A model generated the notes under the pieces. That model had not been told where the DNA came from and made no database searches. It was given only the letters and a program-made list of their open reading frames with translations. Both the position numbers and the translations under genes were made by a program. A stretch of DNA of 64,000 nucleotides from CAYNRA01 sp964399465 (GTDB lineage: Bacteria > Bacteroidota > Bacteroidia > Cytophagales > Spirosomataceae), in the NCBI GenBank assembly GCA_964399465.1, contig CAYNRA010000002.1, positions 1 to 64,000 of the forward strand, in the 5' to 3' direction. Shown here piece by piece: positions 34,832 to 44,044 of the stretch (position 1 is the stretch's first letter; every line of letters begins with the position of its first letter).

Positions 34832-35767
34832 ATGAACTGGACAAAAAAAGGGGTTATTTATAAACCAGACGGCAGTTTGGCACACAGCATTACCCATGCG
34901 CAAGTACCTTTCGCTTACCCAAAAGAAGATTTTTTACGTATCTATTTCTCATCAAGAGATGGACAAGGTTACTCTCGCCCAACCTTCTTAGATGTTTCGT
35001 ACGATAATCCCAAAGAAATTTTATACATCCACGACAAGCCCGTTATGGACTTGGGTGGACCCACCGAGAACGACGAAACGGGAGTCATGCCTTCGTGGTT
35101 TGTAGATATGCCCAATGGTGATATTCGGTTATATTATACAGGTTGGAGCAGAACACATAATTCATACCGGCTATCTATCGGCTTGGCACTTAGCCAGGAT
35201 GGCGGTTTAAGTTTCCAAAAGATGTTCAGAGGACCAGTAATGGATCGCTCTATTTATAATCCTATTTGGGCTGCTCAACCTTGTGTCATGTTTGATAACG
35301 GGATTTGGCGAATGTGGTATATTTCTGGTCAAAAATGTGAGTACATCCACGGTTATCCAGAACCTTTCTATGATTGTCGTCATGCGGAGTCAAAAGATGG
35401 AATACATTGGACCCCAACAGGCCATATAGCTATTGGGTTTGATGATTTCCTCCATGCAGTCGGCAGACCAAGCGTTTACAAAGAAGACGGCATCTATAAA
35501 ATGATTTATTCCTACCGCAATACCGTAGATTACCGTACTGACAGAACCAAAAGCTATCGCTTGGGCTACGCAGAATCTAAAGATGGACTAGCGTGGGAAC
35601 GTAAAGATGACTTAGTTGGTATCGCAAAATCAGAGAATCCGGCAGACTTTGATTACCAAATGATTAATTACGCACATCGATACGAACACAAAGGCGAACA
35701 ATATTTGTTATATAATGGTACAGGCTTCGGAGCTCTTGGCTTCGCGTATGCTCAACTAGACAAATGA
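34832..35767 (+). CDS. GH43/GH130-like five-bladed beta-propeller protein
   Basis: This 311-residue protein has no signal peptide. It has repeated strand patterns with FLRIYFSSRDGQG, YYTGWSR, MWYISG and YSYRN, all of the kind seen in five-bladed propeller glycosidases and related glycan-processing proteins (GH43/GH32/GH130 clan-like). Catalytic acids cannot be assigned by eye. The ATG at 34832 is chosen; the open frame extends into the end of the previous gene. Proteins of this kind recur in capsule and O-antigen clusters and may bind or trim the glycan or its precursor in the cytoplasm. Confidence 0.75.
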   Translation: MNWTKKGVIYKPDGSLAHSITHAQVPFAYPKEDFLRIYFSSRDGQGYSRPTFLDVSYDNPKEILYIHDKPVMDLGGPTENDETGVMPSWFVDMPNGDIRLYYTGWSRTHNSYRLSIGLALSQDGGLSFQKMFRGPVMDRSIYNPIWAAQPCVMFDNGIWRMWYISGQKCEYIHGYPEPFYDCRHAESKDGIHWTPTGHIAIGFDDFLHAVGRPSVYKEDGIYKMIYSYRNTVDYRTDRTKSYRLGYAESKDGLAWERKDDLVGIAKSENPADFDYQMINYAHRYEHKGEQYLLYNGTGFGALGFAYAQLDK

Positions 35768-35845
35768 GTATAAATAAAAATCAATTTTTTCGCATGAAAG
35801 AGAGTTAATTATAAACTTTAATCGTTTCACTTCACTATTATACAG

Positions 35846-36664
35846 ATGGCGACTACTCTTAAAGAACAGTTTAAAAAAGACGGCTTCATCATTGTTAAAA
35901 ATTTCTTTGATAAGGCAATTTTAACACAGATTTATACAGAAGCGAGGCAAATATTTGCTGTACAAATCAAGCGTGTTGTTGGGGTTGATGTGGACATTGA
36001 CAACCGGGATGAGTTTGAAAAAGCCATGTTTGCTTTTTTTGAAAAGGACTTCCCTTCATTTGTTAATACAGGGAAACAAGTGCAACATCTTATTTCATTG
36101 CATCGTCTAGGTACAGATCCTTCCATTTCTTCCTTATTGAAAGAGATTGGCTATGAGTTCCCCATCATTGGCGTTCGTCCTGCTATGCAATTCAATAGCC
36201 GTTATTTATCCAAAGGAGGTAGCCACTGGAAGCTGGGCTCACACCAAGATTGGCGTACGGGACAGGGCTCTCTAGACAGTGCTGTTTGCTGGTTTCCTTT
36301 AGTGGACTGCGGTGCAGACCTTGGTTCACTCCAAATTATTCCAGGAAGTCACCGCAATGGGTTACTTGACGCACAAGGAAACGGGTATTTGGGAACAATC
36401 AAAGAAGAGTTACCCGAAGATAAATTTGTTCAGACCTCTTTTGAAGTCGGTGACTTACTTTTATTCTCTGCTTTCCTTGTACACCGCTCTGGTGAAAATA
36501 GTACGCAAAACATTCGTTGGTCTATTCAGCTTCGCTACAACAATATGGAAGAGAAAACCTTCCAAGAAAGAGGTTTCCCTATGCCTTATATTTACAAACC
36601 AGAAGAAGAACTTGTTACGCCTAATTTTCCAAAAAGGGAGATGTTAGATAAGATTTTCGCCTAA
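35846..36664 (+). CDS. Phytanoyl-CoA dioxygenase (PhyH)-family Fe(II)/2-oxoglutarate oxygenase
   Basis: This 272-residue protein has the double-stranded beta-helix fold. The iron-binding facial triad is visible as HQD in GSHQDWRTG near residue 132 and a distal His in FLVHRSGENS near residue 212, followed by an Arg (NIRWSIQLRY) for 2-oxoglutarate. PhyH-like enzymes hydroxylate small molecules or sugars. Its place behind a Wzm/Wzt pair suggests modification of a sugar or glycan tip; this is inference. A good terminator follows 24 bp after the stop. Confidence 0.9.
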   Translation: MATTLKEQFKKDGFIIVKNFFDKAILTQIYTEARQIFAVQIKRVVGVDVDIDNRDEFEKAMFAFFEKDFPSFVNTGKQVQHLISLHRLGTDPSISSLLKEIGYEFPIIGVRPAMQFNSRYLSKGGSHWKLGSHQDWRTGQGSLDSAVCWFPLVDCGADLGSLQIIPGSHRNGLLDAQGNGYLGTIKEELPEDKFVQTSFEVGDLLLFSAFLVHRSGENSTQNIRWSIQLRYNNMEEKTFQERGFPMPYIYKPEEELVTPNFPKREMLDKIFA

Positions 36665-36687
36665 TTTTAGCTTATAAATCATGGAAT

Positions 36688-36720
36688 AAGCTCTCCAAGT
36701 AGGGGAGCTTGTTCTTTTTT
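36688..36720 (+). terminator. Intrinsic terminator after the PhyH gene
   Basis: A 9-bp stem AAGCTCTCC with GGGGAGCTT (36688-36696 and 36702-36710, one G-U pair) around a 5-nt loop is followed by GTTCTTTTTT. It separates the PhyH gene from the GT2 gene. Confidence 0.85.
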
Positions 36721-36751
36721 AACAGACTACATTTCTATTCCATTTTACTCT

Positions 36752-37720
36752 ATGAAAGTCAGTGTCACTGTACATGTTTATAACCACGAAAAGTTTATTG
36801 CAAACACACTTGATAGTATTGTTTGTCAAGAAACAAACTTCCCCTTTGAAGTAATCGTGGGAGATGACTACTCCACCGATTCTTCACGTGACATTATTTC
36901 AATGTATCAGGAGAAATATCCTGACATCGTCAAGCCAATGTTTCATCCACATAACTTGGGTGGGTTTGGTAAAAATAACGCTATTGCAACCTTTAAAGCA
37001 GCCAAAGGAGAATACATCGCAACAGTAGATGGGGATGATTATTGGATTGACTCAAAAAAACTCCAGAAACAAGTTGACTTTTTAGACGCGCATCCCTCAT
37101 TTATAGCAAGTTTTCATAATGCTATTATTCGATATGATGATGGAGCTTACCCAGACAGCTACGTGAATCAATCAGATCAAAAAGAGGTCGTAACAGTCGC
37201 CGATCTAGTTGGTGAAGACGAAGTCTGGTTCATGGCAACATCTTCTATTCTATTTAGAAACCATGTCTTGAATGAATATCCTGCGTGGTTTCATGAATCA
37301 AAAAGCGGTGACATACCAAGATATATTTTACTCGGGAAAAGAGGAAATTTCAAATACCATCCAGATGTTATGTCTGTTTATCGGAAAAACAATGGAGGTT
37401 TGAGCTTTACCGATGGAAAAGATGATGCTGGATTTTTATGGAACAGAATCGGAATGTATCGAGGTATAGACAAAGAATTAAATTTCCAGTTTCATCACAG
37501 AATTCGAAAAAATATTGCGCGATATTACCTCCTATTGGCAGACTCAAAACAGTACAAAGACACATATCGGGGCTCTTTCTATGCGCTCAAATCGCTTTAT
37601 TTGTCTCGACCAAATACAAAAATCCACATGAGAGATATTTTGCTATCATTCGTTTTGCCCAAAGGATTGATGCAAAGATATGCACACTTCAAAGGAACAC
37701 TTTTATCCGTATTCAAGTAG
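36752..37720 (+). CDS. Family 2 glycosyltransferase
   Basis: This 322-residue GT-A enzyme has no membrane segment. The N-terminal nucleotide-sugar binding half contains VTVHVYNHEKFIANTLDSI, the GDDYSTDSS site and the metal-binding VDGDDYW near residue 93, then the acceptor region EDEVWFMATSSILFRN. The class transfers a sugar from an NDP-sugar to a growing glycan. It is the last gene of the polysaccharide cluster, flanked by terminators on both sides, so it may have its own transcript; no exact -7 element was seen in the 30 bp between. Confidence 0.92.
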   Translation: MKVSVTVHVYNHEKFIANTLDSIVCQETNFPFEVIVGDDYSTDSSRDIISMYQEKYPDIVKPMFHPHNLGGFGKNNAIATFKAAKGEYIATVDGDDYWIDSKKLQKQVDFLDAHPSFIASFHNAIIRYDDGAYPDSYVNQSDQKEVVTVADLVGEDEVWFMATSSILFRNHVLNEYPAWFHESKSGDIPRYILLGKRGNFKYHPDVMSVYRKNNGGLSFTDGKDDAGFLWNRIGMYRGIDKELNFQFHHRIRKNIARYYLLLADSKQYKDTYRGSFYALKSLYLSRPNTKIHMRDILLSFVLPKGLMQRYAHFKGTLLSVFK

Positions 37721-37755
37721 AGCCGTTGCTTCGCAACGGCTCTCTCTCTTTTTTT
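37719..37755 (+). terminator. Intrinsic terminator overlapping the GT2 stop codon
   Basis: An 11-bp perfect stem (37719-37729 with 37733-37743) around a TTC triloop is followed by CTCTC and seven T. The first arm begins inside the TAG stop codon. Confidence 0.85.
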
Positions 37756-37770
37756 GTTACAAAATTTCGA

Positions 37771-40680
37771 TTACACTAGGGCATCGTACAAAATTTCAAT
37801 CGGGTGGTACGCCTGTCTATGTGTTCCGTCATGGATCTGATGCCTACAGCTTGTACCTGGGGCTGCAATCAAAACCTCATCTGCTTGTGCCCGTACCGTT
37901 GGAAATAAAACCAACTCACCGATTTTCATAGACAGTTCATAATGTTCCTTCTCATAGCCAAACGAACCAGCCATTCCACAACATCCGGAAGGAATCAATT
38001 GAACTTCGTAGTTTTTAGGCAATGAGAGCATTTTTTTCGTCGGAACCAATGACCCAACTGCTTTTTGCTGGCAATGCCCATGTAATTTAACGACTTTACT
38101 TTCTGTCGTAAATAGATCTTTTGAAACCTTCTTTTGGTCTATCAATTGAGCAATCCATTCATCCATCATCAAGACATTTTTAGACAGTGTTTCGGCTTTC
38201 TCTGCTAACTCTGGTGATACTAATTCTGGATATTCATCGCGAAAAGTCAAAATCGCAGAAGGTTCTATACCAAGTAAAGGTGTTTCATTTGTAATGAGCG
38301 TGCTTAAGTTCGCTACATTTTTATTCGCTAAAACACGGGCTTCATCGAGCATTCCTTTGGACAAATACGCACGTCCTGAAGGTTCATGCGAAGGTATAAT
38401 TACATCAAAACCTAATTTTTGAATGAGCAAAAAGGCTTTTTTACCAATTTCTACATCATTAAAATTCGTAAATTCATCACAGAATAAATAGACTTTTCCA
38501 ACTGGGTTTGTTAGAGAAGATTGCTTTTTAATCCAGGATCGAAACGTTTCCTTTTGCAAAAGAGGCATCGTTCTTTCTGGATGAAAGCCAACTACAGAGT
38601 TTGCTACACGTCTCAGAGCTGGTATTTTAAATACAAAATTATATGCCCACGGAACATACGAAGCGAGCGAACTTAATTTGGCAAAATTTCCCACTAGTCG
38701 AGAGCGAATCGGAACTCCGTTTTCTTTCTGATATTGATACAGAAACTCCATTTTCAGTTTGGCAACATCCACATTGGAAGGACATTCAGACTTACAACCT
38801 TTACACGCCAAACATAAATCCATGACTTCTTTGACAGCCGTGCTGTCAAACCGGTTCATCCTGTCTGAATGGGTGAGTGTCTCCCGTAAGATATTTGCGC
38901 GCGCACGAGTTGTATCCTTTTCATTCCGTGTTGCCATAAAGCTCGGACACATCGTACCACCGCTCAAGTGGGTTTTTCGGCAATCTCCAGAGCCATTGCA
39001 TTGCTCTGCATGTTGTAAAACATCTTGATTTTTATACCGAAACGCCGTTTTGAATGTAGGCGTAGTTTGTCCTGCTTCATAACGCAGGTGAGCATCCATT
39101 GGAGGTGTATTTACAATTTTATTCGCATTAAATACATTTTTCGGATCCCAGATTTGCTTTAACTCTTGGATAAGTTGATAGTTTTTCTTACCAATTTGTT
39201 GTTGAATAAACTCTCCACGCAAACGGCCATCTCCGTGTTCACCCGACAAAGAACCTTTGTATTTTTTGACGAGCGTGGAAATTTCTTCTGCAATTAATCG
39301 AAATTGTTGATGCCCTTCTTTTGTTTTTAGATTAATAATGGGGCGTAAATGCAACTCTCCTGAGCCAGCATGTGCGTAATGCACGGAATACATTCCATTT
39401 TTTTCTAATATCTGATTAAATTCAATAATAAACTCCGGTAAGTCTTCTACATCGACGGCGGTATCTTCAATGACAGCAACGGCTTTTTCATCTCCAGGAA
39501 GATTAGATAGTAATCCGAGCCCAGCTTTCCGCAAAGTCCACACTTTCTTGATATCATCTCCAATAAGTAGTGGGAAATGGTATCCAAAGTTATTTTCCTT
39601 CATGTCAGCTTCCATCTGAGCAGCCACAGACATAACTTCCTCCATAGAGTCACGAGAAATCTCGATACAAAGAATTGCGCCGGGGTCACCTTCTACAAAA
39701 AAACGATTTTGACTTTGTTCTTTGTTGGCTTTCGTACATTCTAAGATATAGTGATCCATCAACTCAACGGCTGACGGTGCATATTTGAGTGCGATTAAAT
39801 TTGCTCTCAAAGACTCGTCAATAGTATGGCAGTGCATAGCCAGTACCCCTTGGTATTTAGGAGGAAGCGGATTGACATGTAATTTTATTTCCGTAATGAA
39901 AAGAAGTGTACCTTCAGAACCCGCAATCAGCTTACAGAAATTGAATTTTTCTTGAGATGACGGCGTAAAAACCTCTGTTTCAAGCAATTCATCAATGGCG
40001 TAACCTGTATTTCTTCTTGTTATCGATCGTTTCGGAAACTCCTCCCTAATTTCCCTTTGGACTTCGGCATTAGATAAGGTAGTATATATATGTTGATACA
40101 GTTGAGTTTCTAGTGTGTGTTCATTTTCCTTACATTTTTTAGAAAACTCATCGGAGGAGAGCGCTTGAAACGTAACAAAACTACCGTCACTCAAAAAGCC
40201 AGAAACTTCGATGAGGTGGTCACGGGTGCTTCCATAGACAACGGAATTTGAGCCACATGAATTATTCCCGACCATTCCACCTATCATAGCTCTATTCGCC
40301 GTAGATGTTTCGGGACCGAAGAAAAGTCCGTGAGGTTTTAGAGCCATGTTCAATTCATCACGAATAACACCAGGTTGTAATCTGACCCAATTTTGTTCAG
40401 AGTTAATTTCCAAAATTTGCGTAAATGTTCTGGAAACATCTACGATAATACCTTTTCCAACAACCTGACCAGCGAGCGAAGTACCAGCAGTACGCGGAAT
40501 AAGCGTTATTTCGTGTTGATTTGCATATTGAATCAGCAATTGGATATCCTTTTCATCAGCAGGAATAGCTACAGCAAGGGGCATTTCTCTATAAGCGGAC
40601 GCATCGGTTGCATACAAAGTACGCATTACATCATCTGTGTAGAGATCACCTTTTAAAGAAGCGGCAAGTTGATTCAACAT
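37771..40680 (-). CDS. FAD-linked oxidase with C-terminal Fe-S (GlpC/GlcF-like) domains
   Basis: This 969-residue protein fuses a GlcD-type flavin dehydrogenase to a GlcF-type iron-sulfur subunit. The FAD domain (about 20-460) has the PRTAGTSLAGQ nucleotide loop and GGMVGNNSCGSN; the C-terminal FAD_oxidase cap contains HYAHAGSGELHLRP. The Fe-S part has the four-cysteine motif CLACKGCKSECPSN and the late CCG heterodisulfide-reductase-like motif CCGMAGSFGYEKEHYE. It probably oxidises D-lactate, glycolate or another 2-hydroxy acid and passes electrons to the respiratory chain. Exact substrate is not predictable. Confidence 0.9.
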   Translation of the reverse strand: MLNQLAASLKGDLYTDDVMRTLYATDASAYREMPLAVAIPADEKDIQLLIQYANQHEITLIPRTAGTSLAGQVVGKGIIVDVSRTFTQILEINSEQNWVRLQPGVIRDELNMALKPHGLFFGPETSTANRAMIGGMVGNNSCGSNSVVYGSTRDHLIEVSGFLSDGSFVTFQALSSDEFSKKCKENEHTLETQLYQHIYTTLSNAEVQREIREEFPKRSITRRNTGYAIDELLETEVFTPSSQEKFNFCKLIAGSEGTLLFITEIKLHVNPLPPKYQGVLAMHCHTIDESLRANLIALKYAPSAVELMDHYILECTKANKEQSQNRFFVEGDPGAILCIEISRDSMEEVMSVAAQMEADMKENNFGYHFPLLIGDDIKKVWTLRKAGLGLLSNLPGDEKAVAVIEDTAVDVEDLPEFIIEFNQILEKNGMYSVHYAHAGSGELHLRPIINLKTKEGHQQFRLIAEEISTLVKKYKGSLSGEHGDGRLRGEFIQQQIGKKNYQLIQELKQIWDPKNVFNANKIVNTPPMDAHLRYEAGQTTPTFKTAFRYKNQDVLQHAEQCNGSGDCRKTHLSGGTMCPSFMATRNEKDTTRARANILRETLTHSDRMNRFDSTAVKEVMDLCLACKGCKSECPSNVDVAKLKMEFLYQYQKENGVPIRSRLVGNFAKLSSLASYVPWAYNFVFKIPALRRVANSVVGFHPERTMPLLQKETFRSWIKKQSSLTNPVGKVYLFCDEFTNFNDVEIGKKAFLLIQKLGFDVIIPSHEPSGRAYLSKGMLDEARVLANKNVANLSTLITNETPLLGIEPSAILTFRDEYPELVSPELAEKAETLSKNVLMMDEWIAQLIDQKKVSKDLFTTESKVVKLHGHCQQKAVGSLVPTKKMLSLPKNYEVQLIPSGCCGMAGSFGYEKEHYELSMKIGELVLFPTVRAQADEVLIAAPGTSCRHQIHDGTHRQAYHPIEILYDALV

Positions 40681-41006
40681 ACTATATAATTTGGTCTAGA
40701 ACGAATAAACTAAAAAAGCGACCAAATATACGTGTATTACACCGAAAATGAATGAGTAAATACTTCATTAAAAGAAAATACAAGGTATAAAAAGATAGAT
40801 ATATAACATAGAAACAGATACATATCCCTTTGTCTTTATGTTTTTATAAAAAAATCTAGTAAGATTTTAGAGAAGAGTATTGGACTTTAAATCTTAATTT
40901 TTGTACTTTTGAGGGCTGAATCTATTAATAATTCAAACATTTATTCTTTAAATGTTATTTGTTAGGGTGATTCAGGATTTCTTTTTAAACATTTAACTAT
41001 TTACCT
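40681..41006. other. Intergenic region upstream of the SusC gene
   Basis: This 326-bp AT-rich stretch lies between divergent genes. It holds a good promoter for susC (40880-40911) and an imperfect inverted repeat AATGAGTA/TACTTCATT at 40751-40769 that could be an operator. No RNA gene or repeat was recognised. Confidence 0.5.
40880..40911 (+). promoter_or_regulatory. Predicted promoter of the SusCD locus
   Basis: TACTTTTG (40904-40911) matches TAnnTTTG exactly; TTGG at 40880-40883 lies 20 nt upstream as a -33-like element. The leader before SusC would be about 90 nt. Confidence 0.6.
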
Positions 41007-44000
41007 ATGATGATTCAGTTCTACCAGACTGGCCTCAATCGGCTAATCTCTGGCAAAAAAAACGCGTATCGTAGCTTTACGATGTTTTTGATGCTTCTCT
41101 CATGCATTTCCTTCTCTGCACTTGCGCAAGACATCACGGTGTCTGGTAAAGTGACTGGCGCTGATGGAGACGGCATTCCTGGTGTTACAGTACAAGTAAA
41201 AGGTACTTCAAAAGGAACACAAACTGACTTAGAAGGAAAATACACTATTGCTGGTGTATCTTCTAAAGGCGTTTTGACATTCTCATTTGTTGGTATGTCA
41301 ACGTCTCAGGAGGCAGTCAACGGTCGTTCTACTATCAATGTAGTTCTATCTGAAGACAGCCAAGTTTTGGATGAAGTAGTCGTTGTTGGATACGGTACTG
41401 TAAAGAAAAAAGATGCGACTGGTGCAGTAAGTGCAATCGGTACAAAAGATTTCCAAAAAGGTATTGTTACTTCTCCTGAGCAATTAATGCAAGGTCGTGT
41501 TGCTGGGGTTCAAATCACTCAAGCTAACGGTGAGCCAGGTGGTGCAATCAACGTGCGTATTCGGGGTACATCCTCTGTAAATGGTAGCAACAACCCATTA
41601 TTTGTAGTGGACGGTGTTCCATTGAGTGGTGATGAGACATCAAGCGGTAACTCAGCAAGTGGTGTAGGTCGCCAAGCAGCGAAAAACCCATTGAACTTCC
41701 TTAACCCTGATGACATTGCAAGCATTGACATCTTGAAAGATGCATCTGCAACAGCTATCTACGGTTCTCGTGGTGCAAACGGTGTTGTTTTGATTACAAC
41801 GAAAAAAGGTAAAGGTAAAGGTACTTTGGACTACGGTTACTCACTTGGTGTAAGTAACATCACTAAAAAATATGACCTTCTAAGCCCTGAAGAATATGTA
41901 GCGGCTGGTGGTAATAACTTAGGTGCTAAAGTTGACTGGCAAGATGAAGTTTTCAGAACAGGTTATACGAACCAACACAACCTTTCATATGGCGGTGGTG
42001 ACAACTCTGGAAACTATCGTTTCTCATTGGGTTATTTAGACCAACAAGGTATTGTGACTAACTCTGATATCAAGCGTCTTAGTGTTGGTTTCAATGGTGC
42101 TAAAAAATTCATCAATGATAAATTGACGATTGCTTCAACAATCAATATCTCTGAAAACAGAGACTCGAACGTTCCGATTTCTGAAAACATTGGTTTCACG
42201 GGTGACTTATTAGGTTCTACTTTGAAAACAAACCCTACGCTTCCAATCTACAAAGCAGATGGTACTTTCAACCAACCTGGTATCACAGAACCAAACCCAT
42301 TAGCTTTCTTGGGTCTTTCAAAAGATAACACAAATACATTACGTGCATTAGGTAACATCAATGCTGAGATGCAACTTGCTGAAGGATTAAAATTCAAAAC
42401 TGTATTAGGTTTTGATAAATCATTCTCTTCTCGTAAAGCAGCTTATTCTAGAGATTTAGTTATCGAAGGTAACCCTGGAATTGGTCGCGCATACATCAAT
42501 GACATTGAAGTAAACAACCAATTATGGGAAAACTACTTCACGTATGATAAAGATTTCGGTGGTGCTACAATCAACGCATTATTGGGTTATTCATACCAAA
42601 GCTTTGAGCAATCAGGTAAAAGTATTGCTGCTGCTAACTTCCGTACAAGTGACTTAGATTTAATGTTGAATAACATTGCTTCTGCAACAGCAAACGTATT
42701 AGGTAGTAACGTAATCAATAACTCATTCAGCGCGAAAGACGAACTACAGTCTTACTTTACACGTGTTAACTTAGGATTTGGCAAATACTTATTCACAGGT
42801 ACACTTCGTGTGGATGGATCTACTCGTTTTGGTGGTAACAACAAATACGGTTACTTCCCTTCAGGTGCATTCAAATGGAAATTGATCGAAGAGGATTTCA
42901 TTCCTAAGGATGTATTCAGTGATTTAGCTCTACGTGCTGGTTATGGTGTTACTGGTAACCAAGCTATCCCTCGTAACCTTTACGACAGACGTGACCGTTA
43001 CGGAAACTGGGGAATCAACCAAGGTGCAAACAATATTGAAGGTGGTGGATTGAATGCAGTTGCTTTCAACAACCCGAACCTTAAATGGGAGTCTACTACA
43101 ACACTTAACGTCGCTTTAGACTTTGCTATTTTGAAGAACCGCTTGAGTGGTAGCATCGATTTCTACGATAAAGCAACAAGAGATTTGCTTTTCCAAGTAG
43201 TATCTGCACAGCCTGCACCAACTCCGTTCGTATGGAGAAACTTGAACACAAATATCCAAAACAGAGGTATCGAGCTATCTTTGAACGCAGCAATTGTTGA
43301 TAAAAAAGATTTCTCATGGGAAGTTTTATTCAACGTAGCAAACAACAAGAACTTCGTAAAAGGTCTTGAAGGAGCGTATGATACAGGTGAAATCAATGGT
43401 CAAGGTTTGACAGGTGCTTTCGCACAACGTCTTGCTGAAGGTCAACCATTATTTGCATTCTTCCTACGTGATTTCCAAGGATTTGATGAAGCTGGTAACA
43501 GTATCTACAACGGTGACTTCCAACGTTTCCTTGATGGAAAAAGTCCACTTCCAACTTTCACAGGTGGTTTGACAAACAACTTCCGTTACAAAGCATTTGA
43601 TTTCAGCATGTTCTTCAATGGCGTATTTGGTAACTACATCTACTCTAACACAGAAAATGCTTTCTTCACAGCTGGTTCATTGGCTAACGGCCGTAACGTA
43701 ACTCGTAACGTAGTTGGAAATGGAGAAGGTGCATTGAACGCACCAGACGTATCTACAAGATTCCTTGAAAAAGGTGACTTCGTACGTCTTCAAAACTTAT
43801 CATTGGGTTATAGAGTACCTGTAAAAGGTTCTACATTCTCAAGTATTCGTGTGTATGTAACTGGTCAAAACGTGTTGACTTTCACTAACTATAGTGGTCA
43901 AGATCCTGAAGTTAGTACAAACAAATCATTGAATGGTATTCCTTCATTCGGAATTGACTACACTGCGTATCCTAGAGCTAGAACTTGGACATTCGGTGCT

Positions 44001-44015
44001 AACTTATCATTCTAA
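41007..44015 (+). CDS. SusC/RagA-family TonB-linked outer-membrane transporter
   Basis: This 1002-residue protein has a long basic N-terminus and signal peptide (cleavage near ALAQD). A carboxypeptidase D regulatory-like domain (about 42-125, with VSGKVTGADGDGIPGVTVQVK) precedes the TonB box LDEVVVVGYG. The plug (about 150-265, ATGAVSAI to AIYGSRGANGVVLITTKKGK) and a large barrel ending in WTFGANLSF follow. SusC proteins import oligosaccharides bound by SusD across the outer membrane. Codon choice favours GGT, CGT and AAC, as in highly expressed genes. The SusD partner follows after 29 bp. Confidence 0.97.
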   Translation: MMIQFYQTGLNRLISGKKNAYRSFTMFLMLLSCISFSALAQDITVSGKVTGADGDGIPGVTVQVKGTSKGTQTDLEGKYTIAGVSSKGVLTFSFVGMSTSQEAVNGRSTINVVLSEDSQVLDEVVVVGYGTVKKKDATGAVSAIGTKDFQKGIVTSPEQLMQGRVAGVQITQANGEPGGAINVRIRGTSSVNGSNNPLFVVDGVPLSGDETSSGNSASGVGRQAAKNPLNFLNPDDIASIDILKDASATAIYGSRGANGVVLITTKKGKGKGTLDYGYSLGVSNITKKYDLLSPEEYVAAGGNNLGAKVDWQDEVFRTGYTNQHNLSYGGGDNSGNYRFSLGYLDQQGIVTNSDIKRLSVGFNGAKKFINDKLTIASTINISENRDSNVPISENIGFTGDLLGSTLKTNPTLPIYKADGTFNQPGITEPNPLAFLGLSKDNTNTLRALGNINAEMQLAEGLKFKTVLGFDKSFSSRKAAYSRDLVIEGNPGIGRAYINDIEVNNQLWENYFTYDKDFGGATINALLGYSYQSFEQSGKSIAAANFRTSDLDLMLNNIASATANVLGSNVINNSFSAKDELQSYFTRVNLGFGKYLFTGTLRVDGSTRFGGNNKYGYFPSGAFKWKLIEEDFIPKDVFSDLALRAGYGVTGNQAIPRNLYDRRDRYGNWGINQGANNIEGGGLNAVAFNNPNLKWESTTTLNVALDFAILKNRLSGSIDFYDKATRDLLFQVVSAQPAPTPFVWRNLNTNIQNRGIELSLNAAIVDKKDFSWEVLFNVANNKNFVKGLEGAYDTGEINGQGLTGAFAQRLAEGQPLFAFFLRDFQGFDEAGNSIYNGDFQRFLDGKSPLPTFTGGLTNNFRYKAFDFSMFFNGVFGNYIYSNTENAFFTAGSLANGRNVTRNVVGNGEGALNAPDVSTRFLEKGDFVRLQNLSLGYRVPVKGSTFSSIRVYVTGQNVLTFTNYSGQDPEVSTNKSLNGIPSFGIDYTAYPRARTWTFGANLSF

Positions 44016-44044
44016 TTTAATCCTATTATTAAGTACAAAACACA

